NCBI RefSeq assembly: GCF_000220565.1
Contig: NZ_AFPM01000208.1
Coordinates: forward strand, 1 to 45,453
Source of the DNA: Oceanicola sp. S124
GTDB lineage: Bacteria > Pseudomonadota > Alphaproteobacteria > Rhodobacterales > Rhodobacteraceae
DNA length: 45,453 bases
Direction: 5' to 3'
Below are positions 17,795 through 24,927 of the stretch, piece by piece; the first letter of the stretch is position 1, and each line of letters opens with the position of its first letter. The translations under genes and the position numbers were made by a program. A model generated the notes under the pieces. That model did no database searches. It was not told the DNA's origin and was given only the letters and a program-made list of their open reading frames with translations.

Positions 17795-18646
17795 TCAGGG
17801 ATCCCAGTGCTGGCGGAACCGTTCCCAGGTCTTTTCCCCGGCGAGGCAGTCGGACTGCGGCGTCACCCCGGCAACGGGGACGATCACCGCGTCCGAGGCC
17901 TGCATGATGCGGGGCTGGATCGCCGCAATTTCCAGCACGATCTTGCGGCGCACGGCATCGGCGAATTCGTCCCAGCTGCGCACGGGAATGACGAAGGCGC
18001 CCTGACCCCCGATCACGCAGTCGCGATAGTAGCTGTCCAGCGATTCCAGCGTCCATTGAGAGCCGACGCCCTCATCCGTCATCAGCGGCAGCCCGTTGAT
18101 GGTGATGCCGCGCGCCAGCAGCCGGTCGCGGGCCGGCACCACAGGCGCGCCCGAGTTGTTCGGCCCGTCGCCCGAAATGTCGACCACCCGGCGCATCCCC
18201 TGGTAGCGGTTGCCCTCGATCGTGGTCGCCGCGTAGTCCAGCGCCGAAGAGATCGAGGTGCGCTGCATCCCGAAAGGCTGGCTTTCCATCAGCGCCGAGG
18301 CGACCACGGCGGCCTCATCGGCCGAGCCGATGGTGGTCCAGTCGACCACCACCCGGTGCGATCCGGGCCCGGCCCATTCGACGTAGGTGATGGCAATGCG
18401 CCCGAGGAAGCCGTCGCCGATCACCGACAGCACCGCGTCCGAGGTCAGCGCCGCCGCATAGCCGCGCCGCTGGATGTCCAGCTCATGCGGGGTCATCGAG
18501 CGCGAGACATCGACCATCAGCGCAAGCTCGACATCGACTTCGACGAGGGTTGGATCATAGGCGAAGAGATCGGTCCCCTGCGCCGCGACGGCGGCCGGAA
18601 GACCGAGGGGAAGAACCAGGAAAGGAAGAACTTGTAACAGGCGCAT
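17795..18646 (-). CDS. DUF1194 (von Willebrand A-type) secreted protein
   Basis: A 283-residue protein with an N-terminal signal peptide (MRLLQVLPFLVLPLGLPAAVAAQG, cleavage around AVAA-QG given in part) and a VWA fold. The metal site is DVSRSM (DxSxS) in ELALMVDVSRSM, followed by the Thr-containing loop and DISGDGPNN. This matches DUF1194, a family of exported proteins of unknown role common in Rhodobacterales. Two Cys (RDCVIGG and SDCLAGE) could form a disulfide in the periplasm. Start 18646 is set by the signal peptide; the longer frame to 18748 is hydrophilic. The 3' end overlaps a short direct repeat. Confidence 0.88.
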   Translation of the reverse strand: MRLLQVLPFLVLPLGLPAAVAAQGTDLFAYDPTLVEVDVELALMVDVSRSMTPHELDIQRRGYAAALTSDAVLSVIGDGFLGRIAITYVEWAGPGSHRVVVDWTTIGSADEAAVVASALMESQPFGMQRTSISSALDYAATTIEGNRYQGMRRVVDISGDGPNNSGAPVVPARDRLLARGITINGLPLMTDEGVGSQWTLESLDSYYRDCVIGGQGAFVIPVRSWDEFADAVRRKIVLEIAAIQPRIMQASDAVIVPVAGVTPQSDCLAGEKTWERFRQHWDP

Positions 18647-19005
18647 GACAAACTGTCCGGTTGTTTCGGCGGATCTGTCCAGTGCTTTGCTGCGATGCAG
18701 AAAGCGTGGGCGGTCACGACCGCGACAGATGCACAGAAAACTAGCCAATTTACCTTAACGCGAGCTTTCCTCCTGCGGACTGTCGCAAATTGTCCATATA
18801 TCGCAGACATAATCGTATGCGTATGAATTGACTTGTCAAGTAATTACGGAATGCTGCGACTGCACGGTGTGTCGCGGCTGCCACCTGTCATGCGGCCTGT
18901 TCGAGGCGCTCCATCCTGCCGGATGGCCGACGCCCCGGGCGTGGCAGGCACCCGGGGCGTGGCAGATCTTCCGATCTGAATTCAGTGGCTTGAGGGGGGC
19001 GCGGC
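18647..19005. other. AT-richer non-coding interval between DUF1194 and dnaB
   Basis: The 359-base stretch contains the most AT-rich block of this part of the window (about 18735-18860), likely the DUF1194 promoter region on the minus strand. Features seen: TTGAC/GTCAA inverted arms around TT (18835 region), a GTATGCGTATG direct repeat, and near dnaB a CAGATC/GATCTG hairpin (about 18964-18979) that might end the dnaB transcript. No convincing gene is present. Confidence 0.5.
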
Positions 19006-20514
19006 CTAGTGGTCGTGGTGATCCTGCTGCCAGGGTTTGACGAGATTGCCGAAGCGGGTGAAGCGACCCTCGAAGGACAGTTCCACCGTGCCGATGGGAC
19101 CGTGACGCTGCTTGCCGATGATCACCTCTGCCTTGCCGTGCAGACGCTCCATGCGCTCCTGCCAGGCGGCCATTTCGTCCAGCCGGTCGTCCGAGGGCTT
19201 CTCCCGTTCGACGTAGTATTCCTCGCGGAACACGAACATCACCACGTCGGCATCCTGTTCGATCGAGCCCGATTCGCGAAGGTCCGACAGCTGCGGGCGC
19301 TTGTCGTCCCGGCTTTCCACGGTCCGGCTCAGCTGGGACAGGGCGATGACGGGGATGTTCAGCTCCTTGGCGATGGCCTTCATGCCCATCGAGATCTCGG
19401 CGATCTCCTGCACCCGGTTGTCGGCGGTGCCGCGGCAGAGCTGCAGATAGTCGATGATCAGCAGGTCCAGCCCATGGGTCCGCTTCAGGCGCCGCGCCCG
19501 CGCCGCCAGCTGGGCGATCGGCAGGGCGGGGGTGTCGTCGATGTAAAGCGGGCAGGCCTCCAGCGACTTGGCGGCCTCGACGAAGCGGCGGAATTCCTCT
19601 TCGGTCATGTCGCCCTTGCGGATCTGTTCCGAGGGCACTTCGGCGGCCTCCGACAGGATACGGGCAGCCAGCTGCTCGGCGCTCATCTCGAGCGAGTAGA
19701 AGCCGACGACGCCGCCTTCGATGGCGCCTTCGGTGCCGTCATGGCGCATGCCACGCTTGTAGGCCTTGGCGACGTTGAAGGCGATGTTGGTCGCCAGAGA
19801 GGTCTTGCCCATCGAGGGGCGCCCGGCGAGGATCAGAAGGTCAGAGGGGTGCAGGCCGCCCAGCTTGCGGTCCATGTCGATCAGCCCGGTGGACACGCCC
19901 GCCAGGCCGCCCTCGCGCTGGTAGGCGGCATTGGCGACGTTCACCGCATCGGTGACGGCCTTCAGGAAGGACACGAAGCCCGACTCGGACGAGCCCTGTT
20001 CGGACAGCTTGTAGAGCTTCTGTTCGGCCTGGACGATCTGTTCCTTCGGGTCGTTGTCGACATCGACGCGGGCCGCCCCGTCCGAGATGTCGCGCCCCAG
20101 GCGGATCAGCTCGCGCCGGATCGCCAGGTCATAGATCATCTGGGCGTAATCGCGCACCGCGTAGGAAGACACCGCCGCGCCGGCCAGCTTCACCAGGTAC
20201 GAGGCGCCGCCCAGTTCCTTCAGCCCCTCGTCGTCGGCCAGGAAGGCCTTCAGCGTGACCGGCGAGGCGAGGTTGTTCTTGGCGATCCGCGCCGCGGCGA
20301 CCTCGTAGATGCGCGCATGGACCGGATCATAGAAATGCGCCGAGTTGATGATCGAGGCGATGCGGTCGTAGACATCGTTGTTGGTCAGGATCGCGCCCAG
20401 CAACTGCTGCTCGGCCTCGACCGAGTGCGGCATGACCTTGCCCAGTTCGCCGTCTTCGCCGCCGGAGGTGTCGGCGTTCGTGCCGGATGCGTTGAAGGTG
20501 GTGATCTCGTTCAT
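19006..20514 (-). CDS. dnaB: Replicative DNA helicase DnaB
   Basis: Hexameric 5'-3' helicase that unwinds DNA at the replication fork. The 502-residue product has the N-terminal primase-binding domain (MPHSVEAEQQLLGAIL, about 28-43) and the RecA-like domain with Walker A GRPSMGKT (231-238), LLIIDYLQL, PVIALSQLSR and GPIGTVELSFEGRFTRF near the end. Length is normal and no intein is present. Start 20514 gives MNEITTFNAS. The 250-base upstream region holds a strong hairpin and DnaA boxes, suggesting regulated expression. Confidence 0.97.
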   Translation of the reverse strand: MNEITTFNASGTNADTSGGEDGELGKVMPHSVEAEQQLLGAILTNNDVYDRIASIINSAHFYDPVHARIYEVAAARIAKNNLASPVTLKAFLADDEGLKELGGASYLVKLAGAAVSSYAVRDYAQMIYDLAIRRELIRLGRDISDGAARVDVDNDPKEQIVQAEQKLYKLSEQGSSESGFVSFLKAVTDAVNVANAAYQREGGLAGVSTGLIDMDRKLGGLHPSDLLILAGRPSMGKTSLATNIAFNVAKAYKRGMRHDGTEGAIEGGVVGFYSLEMSAEQLAARILSEAAEVPSEQIRKGDMTEEEFRRFVEAAKSLEACPLYIDDTPALPIAQLAARARRLKRTHGLDLLIIDYLQLCRGTADNRVQEIAEISMGMKAIAKELNIPVIALSQLSRTVESRDDKRPQLSDLRESGSIEQDADVVMFVFREEYYVEREKPSDDRLDEMAAWQERMERLHGKAEVIIGKQRHGPIGTVELSFEGRFTRFGNLVKPWQQDHHDH

Positions 20515-20553
20515 GCCCGTTTCCGATATCCTGTGTCCCTGGGGTGTCTGCGA

Positions 20554-20604
20554 TCCCGCGGCAACCGGCGCTGTTGCCGCGGGACGGACCTGCCTCGGCC
20601 GTCC
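20554..20604 (-). promoter_or_regulatory. Structured 5' leader of dnaB with two overlapping hairpins
   Basis: A perfect 12-bp stem, TCCCGCGGCAAC (20554-20565) with GTTGCCGCGGGA (20573-20584) and a 7-base loop, lies 39 bases before the dnaB ATG. A second stem, GGACGG (20582-20587) with CCGTCC (20599-20604), shares three bases with the first, so both cannot form fully at once. No U tract follows. Confidence 0.55.
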
Positions 20605-20669
20605 GGGTCTTGGTGCCGGATCGTCCCCCGTGGGCAGAGGTCTTAGCCGCGAATGCCGGGGAACAGCAA

Positions 20670-20701
20670 ACTGTATAACCCTGTGGATAAGCTGTGTATG
20701 G
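20670..20701 (-). promoter_or_regulatory. DnaA-box cluster upstream of dnaB
   Basis: On the minus strand a consensus DnaA box TTATCCACA (20690-20682) is flanked by two near matches in the same orientation: CCATACACA (20701-20693) and TTATACAGT (20678-20670). Their starts are 11 and 12 bases apart, roughly one helical turn. The cluster lies about 155-190 bases before the dnaB start in an AT-richer patch. Confidence 0.5.
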
Positions 20702-20843
20702 CCTCTTGATACCATATCCTGTGGTCGGCCGCCCGGTCTATATCCAGATAAGTTGATTTCGCTTTCCCGGGCGTGCAAGTTTCTGCCTGCCGGGAAGGCG
20801 GGGTGCGCCCAGGGCGGGCACCCGGGGCGGGGCGAAACGCGAA

Positions 20844-20865
20844 CGGGCGCCCGGCTGGGCGCCCG
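20844..20865 (-). terminator. Hairpin at the 3' end of pyrE
   Basis: A perfect 9-bp stem CGGGCGCCC/GGGCGCCCG with a 4-base loop lies about 30 bases after the pyrE stop. On the minus strand it is followed by GTTCGCGTTTCG, a weak T-containing tail, so it is a probable but imperfect terminator. Confidence 0.6.
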
Positions 20866-20896
20866 TCGAACCGTTTCGGCCCTGCGGCGAGTCGGG

Positions 20897-21574
20897 TCAG
20901 CCCTTGCGGGCCTCCTGCCAGGCGCGCGGCGCTTTCAGGAAGTTTTCCACTTCATCCAGCGTCGCGGCGTCGAAGGCGCCCCGGGCACGGGCCTCGGCCA
21001 GCACGTCCCACCAGGTGCAGAGGTAATGCAGGCTGACGCCATGCTCGGCCAGGCTTTCGCGGGTGCCCTCGAAGATGTCGTAGAAGAAGACCACGGCGGT
21101 GTGGTTGCACGAGGCCCCGGTCTCGCGGATCGCATCGACGAAGGACAGCTTCGAGCCGCCGTCGGTGGTCAGGTCCTCGACCAGCAGCACCCGCTGGCCC
21201 TCGGTCATCACGCCCTCGATGCGGGCGTTGCGCCCGTAACCCTTGGGCTTCTTGCGCACATAGGTCATCGGCAGCGCCATGCGCTCGGCCACCAGGGCCG
21301 AGAAGGGGATGCCCGCGGTCTCGCCCCCGGCGATATTGTCGAAGGCCTCGAGGCCTGCGTTGCGCATCACGGTGCAGGTCATGAAATCCATCAGCGTCGA
21401 ACGGATGCGCGGGAAGGAGATCAGCTTGCGGCAATCGACGTAGGAGGGCGAGGGCAGGCCCGAGGCCAGGGTGAAGGGCGTCTCGGTGTTGAAATCGACG
21501 GCCTTGATATCCAGAAGCATCCCCGCGGTCAGCCGGGCGATTTCTTCCTTCGAAGGGTAGGAGCTGGGGATCAT
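20897..21574 (-). CDS. pyrE: Orotate phosphoribosyltransferase
   Basis: Fifth step of pyrimidine synthesis: orotate plus PRPP gives OMP. The 225-residue product has the PRPP-binding loop [13 protein letters not shown] (129-141), the flexible-loop segment [17 protein letters not shown] and [18 protein letters not shown]. Start 21574 gives [11 protein letters not shown]. It follows pyrC by 114 bases, with half of a dispersed repeat between them; both are probably one transcription unit. Confidence 0.96.
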   Translation of the reverse strand: MIPSSYPSKEEIARLTAGMLLDIKAVDFNTETPFTLASGLPSPSYVDCRKLISFPRIRSTLMDFMTCTVMRNAGLEAFDNIAGGETAGIPFSALVAERMALPMTYVRKKPKGYGRNARIEGVMTEGQRVLLVEDLTTDGGSKLSFVDAIRETGASCNHTAVVFFYDIFEGTRESLAEHGVSLHYLCTWWDVLAEARARGAFDAATLDEVENFLKAPRAWQEARKG

Positions 21575-21602
21575 CGTCGGGTCCTCTTGATCATCTCTAC
21601 AT

Positions 21603-21634
21603 ATCCGATGGCTGAAAATACTGCCGCCGGAGGC
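21603..21634 (+). repeat. Dispersed palindrome, copy 2 (half)
   Basis: Only one arm of the element is present: ATCCGATGGCTGAAAATACT then GCCGCCGGAGGC. The matching left arm and the CTCCG hairpin are missing, but a GGGCGCCC/GGGCGTCC hairpin follows (about 21638-21656). It sits in the pyrC-pyrE gap. Confidence 0.7.
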
Positions 21635-21688
21635 TCGGGGCGCCCTCGGGCGTCCTGAAATGGCCTGCCAATCAGCAGGCCCGTGCAA

Positions 21689-22741
21689 TCAAACCGCGCT
21701 GACCGAAGCCACGTGCCAGGCGGGGGTGAAACCGGGGTCGAAGACGGTGACCGGACCACCGGCCCCGGTCTCGATCTTCGTCGGGTAGTCCTTGGGCGCG
21801 CGCTCCAGCGTCAGGGTGCCGGAGTTGGGGGCGAGGCGATAGAAGGCCGGGCCGTTGAGCGAGGTGAAGCCCTCGAGCTTGTCCAGCGCGCCTTCCTCTT
21901 CGAAGACATGGGCCAGGATCGCCATGGTGTTGGTGGCGGTGAAGCAGCCCGCACAGCCGCAGCCGCATTCCTTGGCCGGGTCCACGTGGGGTGCGCTGTC
22001 GGTGCCGAGGAAGAAGCGCGGATCGCCCGAGGTTGCCGCCTTGCGCAGCGCCTGCTGATGCGTGGCGCGCTTGGCGACGGGCAGGCAGTAGTAATGCGGC
22101 TTGATGCCCCCGACGAGGATGTGGTTGCGGTTGATCACCAGATGATGCGTGGTGATCGTCGCACCCAGGCCTGCCTCGGCGCCGCGCACGTAGTCGGCGG
22201 CCTCTGAGGTGGTGATATGCTCCATCACCACGCGCAGCTCGGGGATTTCCTTCCGCAGCGGGTCCAGCACGGTGTCAATGAAAACCGCCTCGCGGTCGAA
22301 GATATCGACCTCGGGGGTGGTCACCTCGCCATGGGTGCAAAGGGGCAGGCCGATCTCGGCCATGCGTTCCAGCACCGGCACCACCTTGCGGAAATCCGTC
22401 ACGCCCGAGGCCGAGTTGGTCGTCGCGCCGGCCGGGTAGAGCTTCACCGCCTTGACGAGGCCCGAGGCGGCTGCGGCGGCCACGTCCTCGGGGTCGGTGT
22501 TCTCGGTCAGGTAGAGCGTCATCAGCGGCTCGAAACTCATGCCCTCGGGCAGCGCCCTCAGGATGCGGTCGCGGTACTGCCCAGCCTGCTCGCCGGTGAC
22601 CACGGGGGGCACCAGGTTCGGCATGATGATGGCGCGGCCGAAATGGCGGGCGGTTTCGGGCAGGACGGCTTCCAGCATCGCGCCGTCGCGCAGGTGCAGA
22701 TGCCAGTCGTCGGGGCGGCGGATGGTGAGGCTCTGGGTCAT
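21689..22741 (-). CDS. pyrC: Dihydroorotase
   Basis: Cyclises carbamoyl aspartate to dihydroorotate, third step of pyrimidine synthesis. The 350-residue product has the zinc ligands HLHLRDG (H14, H16), the Lys expected to be carbamylated in [10 protein letters not shown] (about K99), HGEVT, and TTHHLV. Size and the [15 protein letters not shown] block mark the E. coli PyrC-like class. Start 22741 gives [20 protein letters not shown]. The gene lies 52 bases beyond the stop of the glycan-cluster gene at 22794 on the same strand, so read-through from that cluster is possible. Confidence 0.96.
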   Translation of the reverse strand: MTQSLTIRRPDDWHLHLRDGAMLEAVLPETARHFGRAIIMPNLVPPVVTGEQAGQYRDRILRALPEGMSFEPLMTLYLTENTDPEDVAAAAASGLVKAVKLYPAGATTNSASGVTDFRKVVPVLERMAEIGLPLCTHGEVTTPEVDIFDREAVFIDTVLDPLRKEIPELRVVMEHITTSEAADYVRGAEAGLGATITTHHLVINRNHILVGGIKPHYYCLPVAKRATHQQALRKAATSGDPRFFLGTDSAPHVDPAKECGCGCAGCFTATNTMAILAHVFEEEGALDKLEGFTSLNGPAFYRLAPNSGTLTLERAPKDYPTKIETGAGGPVTVFDPGFTPAWHVASVSAV

Positions 22742-22793
22742 GAGGCAGGCTTTACGACATGCGCGCCCGCCACGCCAGAGGGTTGCGGGGCGG

Positions 22794-23765
22794 CTAGTCC
22801 AGCTCGTCCATCGCGCGGCGCAGATGTGCCCCGTCAGGCGCGCTTTCGCGCAGCCGGCGGCGGAATCGCGGCAGATTCATGCGCGCGGTCACGTTGCGGC
22901 ACAGCGCCTGGATCAGCGGCTCGCGCTCATCGACTTCCAGCGCGCTCAGCAGATTGCGCAGGTAGGGCGGATAACGGCGACGGCGGCGGTAGAGCGTGGC
23001 GAAGACCCTGGCATCCAGACGCCCTTCGCCGGCCAGCCGCAGCAGGGTGTGCAGCATCCCCATGCGCAGCAGTGACCCCTGCAGCGCCGCGCCGAGGTGG
23101 CGCAGGCGGAACAGGGTGACATTGGGCCGGGCAAAGAGCGCAGCATGCATCGCATCCAGCCGCTCGACCGGATCATAGAGCACCCAGGCCTGGGCGCAGG
23201 CATCCAGCATGTCCGGCGCATAGCCATAGCGCGAGGTGAAATCGAGGCGGCGATGCTCGCGGAACCGCTCGTCCCATTCGGTCAGCGTCGGGTTCAGCGT
23301 CGCCTGCGGCTGGATCGCCAGCACCAGAGCGCCCGGCGCGGCCACGGAATAGGCGCAGGCGGCATAGGCACAGGGCCCGGCGCCGAAGAACAGCACCCGG
23401 TCGAACTGCTCGAAGAAGCCGTCGTCGATCAGCTCGTCGATATAGTCATAGACCCCGGCACTGCGGAACCATGTGTCGCCGTCCGAGACCAGGCAGAGAT
23501 GCGACCAGCCCTCTTCGCGCACCATGCGCCAGCCCATCGGTTGCCCTTCCTCGGTCAGGCCCTGGATGCCGGCCTGGGTCTCGAAGGTGACCAGCAGCGT
23601 GGTATTGCCTTCGATGTAGGCGGCGAAATGGGCCGGGTCGAGGCTGCGGAAGGCGCCGCGCGCCCGCGCGATGCCCGAGACACGGGCCAGCCACTCGCTC
23701 TTGCCCAGCCCCTCGAGAGAGGCCGTCAGGTCATGGGGCAGGGCGGCGGTGATCTGCTCGGACAT
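22794..23765 (-). CDS. Alpha/beta-hydrolase-like protein lacking the nucleophile, glycan cluster
   Basis: A 323-residue protein of no certain function. Its central part [19 protein letters not shown] followed by [14 protein letters not shown] and EWDERF follows the pattern of alpha/beta-hydrolase-like proteins near polysaccharide genes (YGSSMGGY, then FSPQY and a D-x-R-W stretch). The nucleophile elbow reads GAGPC (128-132), so the Ser is replaced by Gly, with a Cys two residues later. I recall similar roseobacter proteins labelled PAPS reductase, but no PAPS reductase motif is visible. It is the last gene of the glycosyltransferase/sulfotransferase run, 103 bases after the preceding stop. 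Confidence 0.6.
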   Translation of the reverse strand: MSEQITAALPHDLTASLEGLGKSEWLARVSGIARARGAFRSLDPAHFAAYIEGNTTLLVTFETQAGIQGLTEEGQPMGWRMVREEGWSHLCLVSDGDTWFRSAGVYDYIDELIDDGFFEQFDRVLFFGAGPCAYAACAYSVAAPGALVLAIQPQATLNPTLTEWDERFREHRRLDFTSRYGYAPDMLDACAQAWVLYDPVERLDAMHAALFARPNVTLFRLRHLGAALQGSLLRMGMLHTLLRLAGEGRLDARVFATLYRRRRRYPPYLRNLLSALEVDEREPLIQALCRNVTARMNLPRFRRRLRESAPDGAHLRRAMDELD

Positions 23766-23868
23766 GGATACTCCCGTCCCGCGCCTGCGGCGGGGTTCTG
23801 GACAAAGACTAGTGGCGGATTCGGGCGAAAATTTGGTGCGGGCGGGCACTTCGGCAAGGGGCGACGGA

Positions 23869-24927
23869 TCAGTCTGGCGAGGTCGCGGCCTCGCTGCGCG
23901 CCTTCAGCGCGAAACGCTGCAGGAAGCGCGCGGCCTCGGGGGGCAGGGGACGCGTCGGCGGCGTCAGCAGCAGGCGGCCCATCAGGGCCCGGAAGGGTTC
24001 CAGCAGCATCAGCTCGCGGAAGCGCGCGTGGCGCCAGTTCACCGCCGCCTCATGCAGGGTGGCAAGCTGCGCATCGCCCTTCAGCCGCGCCAGTTCCGCC
24101 TGCATCCCCGGCGCCCGGCGCAGGATCGAGCCGTCCTCGTCGCTGGCGAAGTTGCGCTCGACCCAGTAGTCGAGGTCCAGCATCTGGTCCGCATGCACCG
24201 CGCGCCCCCGGTCGGCCTTCAGCACATAGCTTTCCATCGCGCCGAGCGCGTAGTGGTTCAGCTGCGCAAGCCCGTAGTTCGGCTGGCCGAAGGTCGAGAA
24301 GATCCGCTCGGTGCGGAACTTCTTGGGCAGCTCCCGCCCGTCCGAGCCGAACCAGCGCGCGCTCTCCAGCCGCTCCTTCACCGGCGCGCGCGGGCGATGC
24401 ACCCCGACCTTCCGGTAGGTGCCGTCATTGCGGTAGAGCGTCTTGAACATCGCCGCCCGCCAGGGCCAGTAGAGCACCGCAGGCGCGGCCCGCAGGAAGG
24501 TCTGGGTGACCGGCCTGTCCTCGTAGTGCACCACCCCGCCATTGCCGAAGAGCCGCCAGGTCAGGGTGATCGCCGTGGCCTCGGGCAGGGCGGTCAGCAG
24601 ATCGCCGACCCGGCCTTCGCCCGCATGGATATTGACGAATTCGTCGATATCGAAGGGCAGGATCCAGTCGGCCTGCCGCACGATCTCCAGCTTCTCGCAT
24701 TGCTTCAGCGCGGTGAACTGGATGCCGCGCGTGTCATAGGGGCCATCGTTGCGGATGTGGGTGACCTCGCCCATCCCGGCCAGCCGGTCCAGCATCGCGT
24801 CGGTGCCATCCTGGCAATCGTTCGAGAAGACGAGGAAATCGGTGAAGCCTATGGCGCGGTGATGGGCCAGCCATTCCAGCAGGAAGGCGGCCTCGTTGCG
24901 CACGCAGAGGATGGCCAGCACCCGCAT
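23869..24927 (-). CDS. GT2-type glycosyltransferase (Glyco_tranf_2_4 like)
   Basis: A predicted cytoplasmic glycosyltransferase of 352 residues. The N-terminal half has CVRNEAAFLLEWLAHHRAIG, FSNDCQDGTD and the metal-binding DID at 93-95 in FDIDEFVNIH. The second half carries LNHYALGAMESYVLKADRGR and YWVERN, a conserved pattern shared with the genes at 24927 and 27948. There is no signal peptide or membrane segment. The ATG overlaps the stop of the upstream fusion gene by one base (TGATG), showing translational coupling. The sugar and acceptor are unknown. A frame open to 25377 is only a shadow of the upstream gene. Confidence 0.85.
   Translation of the reverse strand: MRVLAILCVRNEAAFLLEWLAHHRAIGFTDFLVFSNDCQDGTDAMLDRLAGMGEVTHIRNDGPYDTRGIQFTALKQCEKLEIVRQADWILPFDIDEFVNIHAGEGRVGDLLTALPEATAITLTWRLFGNGGVVHYEDRPVTQTFLRAAPAVLYWPWRAAMFKTLYRNDGTYRKVGVHRPRAPVKERLESARWFGSDGRELPKKFRTERIFSTFGQPNYGLAQLNHYALGAMESYVLKADRGRAVHADQMLDLDYWVERNFASDEDGSILRRAPGMQAELARLKGDAQLATLHEAAVNWRHARFRELMLLEPFRALMGRLLLTPPTRPLPPEAARFLQRFALKARSEAATSPD

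Noticed and set aside
18962..18980. TCTTCCGATCT, identical over 11 bases to a sequencing adapter end
   Set aside because: The match is short and is part of a natural CAGATC/GATCTG hairpin; no longer adapter sequence follows. Reads would settle it.
18828..19040. 70-residue Cys-rich frame (CCDCTVCRGCHLSC)
   Set aside because: Looks ferredoxin-like at first, but there is no ribosome site, the second half is low complexity, and it runs into the dnaB 3' end.
20670..20701. Possible replication origin
   Set aside because: Only one consensus DnaA box, no AT-rich unwinding region of proper length and no origin-type genes; better read as a regulatory cluster.
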